From: Chromatiales bacterium
GTDB lineage: Bacteria; Pseudomonadota; Gammaproteobacteria; Chromatiales; Chromatiaceae
Length of the DNA stretch: 7,850 nucleotides
Direction of reading: 5' to 3'
Assembly: GCA_022360595.1 (NCBI GenBank)
Contig: JAKSCN010000395.1
Coordinates: 1 to 7,850, forward strand
Shown: in pieces, positions 1 to 5,079 of the stretch
How the letters are laid out: every line of letters begins with the position of its first letter
Numbering within the stretch: position 1 is the first letter of the stretch
Program-made: the position numbers and the translations under genes
The notes under the pieces: generated by a model
Databases searched by the model: none
The model's input: the letters and a program-made list of their open reading frames with translations, nothing else
What the model was told of the DNA's origin: nothing

Positions 1-2
1 CG

Positions 3-851
3 CTGAAGCGGATACGTCCAGAACGTGACTGCCGCGAATTAGAACAGCGTATTCGGAGCTGGTGGAACATATGCGTGCTGATGCTTGGGGCAATCCTGCT
101 GGGAGGCGCGACGGCATTGTTGCTTTTTGCGTTCATTTCGTACATGGCGCTCAAGGAGTATCTCTCGCTGATCCCAACCCGACGCTCAGACCGGCGGGTG
201 CTCTTCTGGGCCTATCTCACTATTCCCCTGCAATACTACTGGGCCTCGATCGGCTGGTATGGCATGTTTATTATCTTCGTACCGGTCTATGCCTTTTTAC
301 TCATCCCTGTACGCAAGGTGCTTATCGGTGAAACCGAAGATTTTCTCCGCTCCATGGGCACTATCCATTGGGGATTGATGACTACCGTCTTCAGTCTCAG
401 CCATGCGGCGTTTTTACTCGCCCTGCCGGAGCATATCTCCCCTGCTGGCGGCGCTGGCCTGCTGATCTATCTGGTGGTGCTCACTGAATTCAACGATGTA
501 GCGCAATATATCTGGGGTAAACGCTTCGGCATAAGCAAAGTCGTGCCTGGCATCAGCCCCGGAAAAACCTGGGCAGGGCTCATTGGTGGCGCGGCCACCA
601 CACTGACACTGGCTATTGCCTGTGCTTCTTTCTTTACCCCATTCACACTGCTGGAGGCGGTGGGTGCAGGTCTCATCATCGGGGTCACGGGCTTTTTTGG
701 CGATGTCGTTATCTCTGCCGTAAAGCGGGATATCGGCATCAAAGACAGCGGCAATCTGATCCCGGGGCATGGCGGCATACTCGACCGGGTAGACAGCCTC
801 ACCTTCACAGCACCGCTGTTTTTCCACTACATCTACTATTTGCACTACTGA
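3..851 (+). CDS. Phosphatidate cytidylyltransferase (CdsA family, YnbB-like), 5' truncated by window edge
   Basis: CdsA-family enzymes are integral inner-membrane proteins that make CDP-diacylglycerol from phosphatidic acid and CTP. The family signature is complete near the C-terminus (nt 714-794): S-A-V-K-R, then K-D-S-G-N-L-I-P, then G-H-G-G-I-L-D-R-V-D, with the metal-binding acidic residues kept. The rest is a run of hydrophobic segments consistent with about eight membrane helices, plus the usual S-P-G-K-T-W-A-G stretch before the signature. A GTG at 75 could be read as a start, but the frame is open back to position 3 and encodes a charged segment ending R-I-R-S-W-W, which resembles the N-terminal part of YnbB-like members. 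I therefore treat the gene as truncated on the left. It is probably a second CdsA paralogue, because the housekeeping cdsA usually sits near uppS and dxr, so no symbol is given. A PlsC-family gene follows within 20 nt, suggesting one operon for phospholipid synthesis. Confidence 0.9.
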   Translation: MKRIRPERDCRELEQRIRSWWNICVLMLGAILLGGATALLLFAFISYMALKEYLSLIPTRRSDRRVLFWAYLTIPLQYYWASIGWYGMFIIFVPVYAFLLIPVRKVLIGETEDFLRSMGTIHWGLMTTVFSLSHAAFLLALPEHISPAGGAGLLIYLVVLTEFNDVAQYIWGKRFGISKVVPGISPGKTWAGLIGGAATTLTLAIACASFFTPFTLLEAVGAGLIIGVTGFFGDVVISAVKRDIGIKDSGNLIPGHGGILDRVDSLTFTAPLFFHYIYYLHY

Positions 852-869
852 CAAGTGAGAGAGACCGTC

Positions 870-1514
870 ATGGCGCGCTGGCTGAAAATCCTCTTCTTTG
901 CACTCATTGTGCGGCCGTTGGTACTGGTGATACTCGGCCTCAATATTCGCCATCGCGAACGGCTCATCAGCCATGGGCCGGCCATCATTGTCGCCAACCA
1001 TAACAGCCACCTGGACACGCTGGTGCTTATGTCACTGTTCCCGCTCAGTCAATTGCATCAACTACGCCCGGTAGCTGCGTTTGACTACTTCATGTCCAAT
1101 CCATTCTTAGCCTGGTTTACCACCCAGGTGATTGGCATAATTCCTATTGAGAGGAAACGTCAAAGCAGTACACAGAGTGATCCGCTGGCCCAGGTGCATG
1201 AGGCGCTAAACAATGGCGATATCATTATCATTTTCCCGGAAGGCACGCGAGGCGAGCCGGAAAAGATCCAGCGCTTCAAAACCGGTATTGTCCATCTGAC
1301 AAAGGCTCACCCCACAGTACCAACCATCCCCATTTTTCTGCATGGCCTCGGTAAAGTGCTGCCAAAGGGAGAGGGGTTGTTGGTTCCTTTTTTCTGCGAT
1401 GTCTTTATTGGCACATCACTCTATTGGCAAGGAGAGCGCAAAGTTTTTATGGGAAAACTGGAACAGCAGATGGAGACCCTTGCATCAGAGAGGGGCTGTA
1501 GCAAGTGGGAATAA
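870..1514 (+). CDS. PlsC-family 1-acyl-sn-glycerol-3-phosphate acyltransferase
   Basis: This is a membrane-associated lysophospholipid acyltransferase. The family transfers an acyl chain to lysophosphatidic acid, giving phosphatidic acid, which is the substrate of the CdsA-type enzyme encoded just upstream. Counting from the ATG at 870, a hydrophobic N-terminal segment covers residues about 5-25. The catalytic H-x4-D motif is N-H-N-S-H-L-D (His44, Asp49), and the substrate-binding F-P-E-G-T-R-G motif is at 122-128. The length, 214 residues, is normal for short PlsC-like proteins. A GTG at 855 in the same frame would add five residues. I prefer the ATG because a GAGAGAG ribosome-binding-like stretch (857-863) lies just before it and the protein then begins with a typical basic-hydrophobic anchor. 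The 18-nt gap to the upstream stop codon implies cotranscription. The paralogue type and acyl specificity cannot be read from sequence. Confidence 0.9.
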   Translation: MARWLKILFFALIVRPLVLVILGLNIRHRERLISHGPAIIVANHNSHLDTLVLMSLFPLSQLHQLRPVAAFDYFMSNPFLAWFTTQVIGIIPIERKRQSSTQSDPLAQVHEALNNGDIIIIFPEGTRGEPEKIQRFKTGIVHLTKAHPTVPTIPIFLHGLGKVLPKGEGLLVPFFCDVFIGTSLYWQGERKVFMGKLEQQMETLASERGCSKWE

Positions 1515-1563
1515 ACCATTCCCCCATCTAATGAATAGAACACCTCTACCTAAAAACGGACAC

Positions 1564-1631
1564 AAACACTACTCCGGGCTTAGAACCCAGGTAGCATTCG
1601 CCGAAGTTACACTACGGCATCAATAGTGTTT
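1564..1631 (+). repeat. 8-bp inverted repeat before the lipoprotein gene
   Basis: AAACACTA (1564-1571) and TAGTGTTT (1624-1631) are perfect reverse complements separated by 52 nt. The right arm ends directly against the AGGAG ribosome-binding site (1632-1636) of the gene starting at 1648. Between the arms there are only weak small stems. An RNA fold could position or mask the ribosome-binding site, but a match of this length could also be chance. No convincing -35/-10 pair is visible in the 133-bp gap 1515-1647. Confidence 0.2.
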
Positions 1632-1647
1632 AGGAGCAGTAGCAAGA

Positions 1648-3279
1648 ATGAAAAGCGCCATTGGAATTATTATCGGAATTTGTGTATTGGCATCTGTAAG
1701 CTGCGCCGGCTCTCAGGCCAAACAGAAAGAGCCGCTTATCACCCAGCAAGGGTTTTATCAGGACTACGAAGAGAATTTGCGTCGCTTCCATCGCGAAATT
1801 GATACCTCCCTTGAACTCCGCAAAGGCTCACTCGCCTTCTATACCCAGGAGACCCTTGAAGGCAAAAATCAGTATTTCAATGCCCATGACCTATCACGCA
1901 TCCAGTTCGGCGTCGAGGCATACGCCAAAAACCGAAAGGTGCTCTTGGAAGAGATTGCATACCGATACCGCGCCGTTATCGAGGAGATGGACCTGGTTCT
2001 GACCACCGACAAACCCACCCACATGGCGATAGCGCAATTCACACTGCCTTTCGAAAGCAGGGGCACCTTGTACATCAACCCAACCGATGAGCAAGGTATC
2101 CGCTACATACGCATAATCAAAATGGGGTTGGCCGCGGCGCTGACCCTGTACGACAACTTCATCATCGCCATTATGCCTTACCAGGAGAACGGCCACTTCC
2201 GGCGCTCAATCAACTACGACAATATCGATAACCAGAAACTCATTGAAGAGATCTCCGGCAATTTCCGTGACCTGGACAACTACAAGGATACCCTGCGAGT
2301 CGTCGAGTTCAATGACCTTCTGCAGGCATGGACCAGCGCTCATCCTGACAGCCGGATAGCCACCGATAAAGACAGCGCCTACTTCGATGTACTGATCGAC
2401 GGCAGCTATACCAACCGCCGAATAAAAGAGGTTACTGTGCATGAACAGCTCTCATTTCGAACCGTCAGATTTCGCCGCCTGCTGCGCGATTTTCTATTCA
2501 ATGCGGGTAACGAAACATTGAATCTGGCGAGCAAAGCATTCGGCAACAGCGTGGGGCTGATAGCAACCCGCGAAGGCTACCTGAAAAACATTCCAAACAA
2601 CCATAAAGAGAAGATCAAGCAAGCGCTGCAGCCTGGCGATATTTTACTGGAAAAGACCCCCTTTCGACTCACTGACCGCTTCATTCCCGGCCACTGGGGC
2701 CATGTAGCCATATGGGTGGGTAACGAACAGCAGCTCCGGGAACTCGGTGTCTGGGATGAACTTCCCGCACTCTACGAAAAGGCGCAAAAACGGTTTAACT
2801 ATCAAGGCCCCTCCTTCCAGTCACAGATCAAAAACGGGCACATGATCGTTGAGGCGCTTCGCCCCGGCGTTCAGATCAACACCTTGGAACACTTCCTGAA
2901 TGTCGACGACATGGCGGTGCTGCGCAGTAAAAGAGCGAGTACGCCAGCTCTGAAGCGATATGTACTGCGCGCCTTTGCTCAGGTTGGCAAAGAGTACGAC
3001 TTTAATTTTGACGTTGAAACCGACACCCGGATAGTCTGCTCTGAACTGGCGTTCGTCACTTATGACAACTACCAGTGGCCGGTCGACAAAACGGCCGGAC
3101 GCTATACCATTTCACCCGATCACATTGGCGAAAAAGCGCAGGGCAACGGCCCCTTTGAAGTGGTGATGCTCTATCACGACGGCAACCTGGTGAGTCAGAA
3201 CATTCAACAAAACTTCAATCACCTGATGATGGCCCAGTATCATGCCGTCAGAAATGATCTGGTGCCCATTAAAAACTAG
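1648..3279 (+). CDS. Predicted lipoprotein with C-terminal YiiX/YebB-type permuted papain-like (NlpC/P60-related) hydrolase domain
   Basis: This is a 543-residue predicted lipoprotein. Residues 1-18 form a signal peptide ending S-V-S before Cys19, a relaxed lipobox. Ala at +2 favours the outer membrane. Residues about 30-320 are mostly helical and charged, and I do not recognise the family. The C-terminal domain starts at Q-P-G-D-I-L-L-E (328-335) and carries the permuted papain-fold order: H-W-G-H-V-A-I-W-V-G (349-358, catalytic His352) comes first, and I-V-C-S-E-L (462-467, nucleophile Cys464) comes about 110 residues later. This His-before-Cys order is the hallmark of the YaeF/YiiX (peptidase C92) and LRAT-like group, whose members include amidases, lipid acyltransferases and hydrolases. 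The substrate is unknown. A well-placed AGGAG lies 11 nt before the ATG. The gene may have its own promoter, since 133 bp separate it from the plsC-like gene, and it ends just before a strong hairpin. The catalytic residues appear intact. Confidence 0.75.
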   Translation: MKSAIGIIIGICVLASVSCAGSQAKQKEPLITQQGFYQDYEENLRRFHREIDTSLELRKGSLAFYTQETLEGKNQYFNAHDLSRIQFGVEAYAKNRKVLLEEIAYRYRAVIEEMDLVLTTDKPTHMAIAQFTLPFESRGTLYINPTDEQGIRYIRIIKMGLAAALTLYDNFIIAIMPYQENGHFRRSINYDNIDNQKLIEEISGNFRDLDNYKDTLRVVEFNDLLQAWTSAHPDSRIATDKDSAYFDVLIDGSYTNRRIKEVTVHEQLSFRTVRFRRLLRDFLFNAGNETLNLASKAFGNSVGLIATREGYLKNIPNNHKEKIKQALQPGDILLEKTPFRLTDRFIPGHWGHVAIWVGNEQQLRELGVWDELPALYEKAQKRFNYQGPSFQSQIKNGHMIVEALRPGVQINTLEHFLNVDDMAVLRSKRASTPALKRYVLRAFAQVGKEYDFNFDVETDTRIVCSELAFVTYDNYQWPVDKTAGRYTISPDHIGEKAQGNGPFEVVMLYHDGNLVSQNIQQNFNHLMMAQYHAVRNDLVPIKN

Positions 3280-3312
3280 GGCCTTTAACCAAATCCGGTG
3301 TTGTGAAAATAG

Positions 3313-3341
3313 AATCTCCGGTCATGAATAGACCGGAGATT
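3313..3341. terminator. Bidirectional hairpin terminator between convergent genes
   Basis: A perfect 11-bp stem, AATCTCCGGTC (3313-3323) with GACCGGAGATT (3331-3341), encloses a 7-nt loop. On the plus strand it is followed by TTC, and part of the T tract is inside the stem. On the minus strand the downstream side reads CTATTTTC. The A/T-rich flanks on both sides and its place between the converging lipoprotein gene and bacterioferritin genes suggest it ends transcription from both directions. Confidence 0.75.
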
Positions 3342-3378
3342 TTCAAAACAGAGTCGCTATAGGATCTCTGAAAAAGAG

Positions 3379-3864
3379 TCAGGTAGGGTCTCCTTTCCCC
3401 ATCTGCGACTGCAAGTAATTTTGCATCCCAACCATATCGATCAGACGCAACTGCTTCTCCAGCCAGTAGGCGTGATCCATTTCTGTATCATCGAGCAGCC
3501 TGACCAGCATCTCGCGCGTGTCGTAATCCTGCTCCTGCTCGCACACCGCAATCGCCTCCTTCAGCGCCGCACCGACTGAGTATTCAACATCCAGATCGTT
3601 CTGCAACATCTCTTTTACATTGCTACCCACTTTCACCGCATCCTGCTGGCTGAAATCGGGTTGAGTTTCGAGAAACAGCATACGCTCGATCAGCGCATCG
3701 GCGTGCTCGGTCTCCTCCTCCATCTCATGATTGAGGCGCTCGTAAAGTTCATGCAGGCCCCAATCTTTATACATCCGGGAATGAGCCATGTATTGATCCC
3801 GCGCCGCCAGCTCACTGTTGAGTAGCTTCTGCAGATGGGTAAGTACATTCGCATTACCTTTCAT
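3379..3864 (-). CDS. bfr: Bacterioferritin, ferroxidase-type subunit lacking the haem ligand Met52
   Basis: Bacterioferritin subunits assemble into a 24-mer shell in the cytoplasm that oxidises Fe(II) and stores it as a ferric mineral. The length (161 residues) and the opening M-K-G are typical. Aligned by eye to E. coli Bfr, every dinuclear ferroxidase ligand is present: Glu18, Glu51, His54, Glu94 and the E-x-x-H pair Glu128/His131 (one residue later than in E. coli). Tyr25 is also kept. The haem axial ligand Met52 is replaced by Thr (codon 3709-3711), so this subunit should not bind haem by itself. It is the second gene of a pair: its ATG follows the upstream stop codon after 1 nt, with a strong GGAGG (3871-3875) inside the end of the upstream gene, so translational coupling is likely. 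The partner protein has the reverse residue pattern, which points to a mixed shell. Confidence 0.95.
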   Translation of the reverse strand: MKGNANVLTHLQKLLNSELAARDQYMAHSRMYKDWGLHELYERLNHEMEEETEHADALIERMLFLETQPDFSQQDAVKVGSNVKEMLQNDLDVEYSVGAALKEAIAVCEQEQDYDTREMLVRLLDDTEMDHAYWLEKQLRLIDMVGMQNYLQSQMGKGDPT

Positions 3865-3865
3865 C

Positions 3866-4336
3866 TCAATCCTCCATCTGCGACTGCAGGTAGTTCTCCA
3901 GACCGGTATTGTCGATCAACCACTGCTGGGTCTCGACCCAGTCGATGTGCTCTTCGGTCTCCTCCAACATCTCATTCAACTCATCGCGACTGACGAAATC
4001 CCTGTGATCCTCGCACAATTTGATGGCCGCCTGTTGATTGGCCCGGATATCACCGAGCATTTTCAGATCCCCCTCCAACATCTCAGGGATGTTTTCGCCG
4101 ATCATCAGCTTGCCGAGATCCTGTAGATTGGGCAGCCCTTCCAGAAAGAGCACCCGTTCGATGAGTTCATCAGCCATTTTCATCGCTTTTATTGAACGGT
4201 TGTATTCGTATTTATTGAACCCGGCCAGCCCCCAGTCTTTGGCCATTCGGGCATGCAAAAAAAGCTGATTGATTGCCGTCAACTGGTCTTTAAGACAGGT
4301 ATTCAGGGACTGAAGAATTTGTTGTTCGCCTTTCAC
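3866..4336 (-). CDS. bfr: Bacterioferritin, haem-type subunit with degenerate ferroxidase centre
   Basis: This bacterioferritin subunit (156 residues) is the first gene of the tandem pair. It resembles E. coli Bfr closely without gaps, for example N-W/D-W-G-L around residue 35, L-F-L-E-G-L-P-N-L-Q-D-L-G-K-L and H-I-D-W. The haem axial ligand Met52 is present (codon 4181-4183). Five of the six ferroxidase ligands are lost: Glu18 to Gln, Glu51 to Ala, His54 to Met, Glu94 to Leu and Glu127 to Thr; only His130 remains. Tyr25 is Leu. It therefore should bind haem at a homodimer interface but not oxidise iron by the usual route. The start is GTG at 4336, supported by GAGGAG about 6 nt upstream and by the conserved M-K-G-E opening. 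Transcription probably begins in the control region shared with bfd, the divergent gene for the ferredoxin that reduces the haem during iron release. The substitutions hit ligand positions specifically while the fold is kept, so this looks like specialisation rather than decay. Confidence 0.95.
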   Translation of the reverse strand: MKGEQQILQSLNTCLKDQLTAINQLFLHARMAKDWGLAGFNKYEYNRSIKAMKMADELIERVLFLEGLPNLQDLGKLMIGENIPEMLEGDLKMLGDIRANQQAAIKLCEDHRDFVSRDELNEMLEETEEHIDWVETQQWLIDNTGLENYLQSQMED

Positions 4337-4442
4337 TGATCACTCCTCACAATCTGACTGAAAAATCCCCAACAGCAGCCGTAACCCTCTGCGTGGAATT
4401 GAGCTGCCTAAATCATGGATAAGTCTAGGTGCTGGTTATTGC

Positions 4443-4458
4443 ATTAGCAATATTTATA
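4443..4458 (-). promoter_or_regulatory. Candidate bfr promoter -10 box with adjacent TATTGCTAAT motif
   Basis: Read on the minus strand, TATAAA (4453-4458) matches the sigma-70 -10 consensus at five of six positions and is followed directly by TATTGCTAAT (4443-4452). The -35 region is weak: GTCATA at 17-nt spacing matches only three positions, which would suit an activated or regulated promoter. The leader to the GTG start would be about 105 nt. The same 10-mer occurs in the opposite orientation in front of bfd. Confidence 0.35.
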
Positions 4459-4514
4459 AGGAATTCACACCTGCCTATGACTATTTCCACCCAAATCACA
4501 AATAATACACAACA

Positions 4515-4533
4515 GCTATTGCTAATCATTCCT
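4515..4533 (+). promoter_or_regulatory. Fur-box-like site in the bfr-bfd intergenic region
   Basis: The core ATTGCTAATCATT (4518-4530) matches 11 of 13 bases of the central part of the Fur consensus (AATGATAATCATT). The full 19-mer matches about 13 positions. A partial second half-site, CATTATC, lies at 4550-4556. Iron-dependent control of bfd and bfr by Fur is well known in gammaproteobacteria and would fit. The call rests on motif matching by eye, and the left half is imperfect. Confidence 0.45.
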
Positions 4534-4547
4534 ATTTGCACTAGGAT
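4519..4547 (+). promoter_or_regulatory. Candidate sigma-70 promoter for bfd
   Basis: TTGCTA (4519-4524) and TAGGAT (4542-4547) each match four of six consensus bases with a 17-nt spacer, placing the transcription start about 35 nt before the bfd ATG. The -35 box lies inside the Fur-like site, so Fur binding would block it. An alternative -35, TTGCAC (4536-4541), has only poor -10 partners. The evidence is weak. Confidence 0.25.
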
Positions 4548-4586
4548 TTCATTATCGTAATTTATCAGTGACAGAAAAAACTCATT

Positions 4587-4787
4587 ATGTACGTATGCAT
4601 CTGTAATAAAGTGACAGACAAGGAGATCCACACAGCGGTAAGCAATGGCACCCGATGCCTGGATGAGTTGTGCGGTGAACTCAATGTGGGTAGCTGTTGC
4701 GGGCGCTGCAGAGAGTGCGCCAGGGAAGTTCTGCACCAGGCAGTGGCCAATCACTCCCCAAATGACCTCCAAGCAATAGGGGCTTAA
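4587..4787 (+). CDS. bfd: Bacterioferritin-associated ferredoxin Bfd
   Basis: Bfd is a small cytoplasmic [2Fe-2S] protein that docks on bacterioferritin and passes electrons to its haem, driving reduction and release of stored iron. The 66-residue product begins M-Y-V-C-I-C-N, a near-diagnostic Bfd start, and contains the four cluster ligands Cys4, Cys6, Cys38 and Cys41 (C-x-C then C-G-R-C). Three further cysteines (24, 37, 44) plus Cys29 are extra relative to E. coli Bfd. The ATG is certain from homology although no clear Shine-Dalgarno is visible before it (only an A-rich stretch). The gene is divergent from the two bacterioferritin genes across a 250-bp spacer with a Fur-like motif, matching its expected induction under iron limitation. 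Its natural docking partner should be the haem-bearing subunit encoded at 3866-4336, the only one with Met52. Confidence 0.95.
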   Translation: MYVCICNKVTDKEIHTAVSNGTRCLDELCGELNVGSCCGRCRECAREVLHQAVANHSPNDLQAIGA

Positions 4788-4789
4788 CC

Positions 4790-4933
4790 ATGTTAGTTAG
4801 GTTCTCCGGCCGCGATATCCTCACGCAATGGCTAAAACAGAGAAGCGCTAAACACCCCGTTTCCAGACGGAAGCGCCGCAACAATTACTACCGTCTGTTG
4901 GGGCAAACACAGCCGCCTTCCAAGCAACGCTGA
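4790..4933 (+). CDS. Possible small basic protein downstream of bfd (47 residues, unrecognised)
   Basis: An ATG lies 2 nt after the bfd stop codon and is preceded by AGGGG (4778-4782) with a 7-nt spacer, a better ribosome-binding site than that of bfd itself. The frame runs 47 codons to TGA. The product has a short mixed N-terminal part (M-L-V-R-F-S-G-R-D-I-L) followed by a strongly basic middle including V-S-R-R-K-R-R-N-N-Y-Y-R. It has about 13 Lys/Arg and only one acidic residue, no membrane segment and no cysteine. I do not recognise a family. The spacing and ribosome-binding site argue for translation coupled to bfd. The short length and lack of known homology argue for caution. A nucleic-acid-binding or membrane-contacting peptide is possible but unsupported. 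Confidence 0.4.
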   Translation: MLVRFSGRDILTQWLKQRSAKHPVSRRKRRNNYYRLLGQTQPPSKQR

Positions 4934-4965
4934 CCCCCTCCTTCAAATAGGCACCATCAATCTCA

Positions 4966-5002
4966 GTGTGAAAAAGGTGGGTGTGAAAAAGGTGGGTATG
5001 AA
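4966..5002 (+). repeat. 15-bp tandem repeat (two full copies plus a partial)
   Basis: GTGTGAAAAAGGTGG occurs twice without interruption (4966-4980 and 4981-4995) and is followed by a degenerate partial copy, GTATGAA (4996-5002). It lies in the 146-bp stretch 4934-5079 between the end of the bfd unit and the converging reductase gene, where I see no gene. The 15-bp unit would keep a reading frame (V-K-K-V-G repeated), but that frame has no credible start. A weak stem (TTGATG/CATCAA) at about 5041-5065 lacks a T tract. Confidence 0.85.
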
Positions 5003-5079
5003 GTAGCCCCATTGAGAAAGCCCCCGATCACCAGTACCTGTTGATGCTCATTTGGCCATCAAATTAGTGTTAACAGACC

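Noticed and set aside
414..1010. 198-codon open frame on the minus strand
   Set aside because: It lies opposite the CdsA- and PlsC-family genes, whose motifs are clear. Its own product has no recognisable fold or ribosome-binding site.
1342..1626. 94-codon plus-strand frame running past the plsC-like stop
   Set aside because: Most of it is a shifted frame of the acyltransferase, and the part beyond 1514 is noncoding in character.
3866..4336. Haem-type bacterioferritin as a decaying pseudogene
   Set aside because: The frame is intact, the ribosome-binding site is good, the fold residues and Met52 are kept, and only ferroxidase ligands are changed, which fits specialisation.
4425..4772. 115-codon minus-strand frame across the control region and bfd
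   Set aside because: It is antisense to bfd, which is certain, and covers the AT-rich regulatory region.
4836..5007. Open plus-strand frame ending in V-K-K-V-G repeats
   Set aside because: There is no credible start codon or ribosome-binding site before the repeat, and it overlaps the better-supported 47-codon frame.
4934..5079. Rho-independent terminator for the bfd or reductase unit
   Set aside because: The only stem found (about 5041-5065, 6 bp) is weak and has no T tract on either strand.
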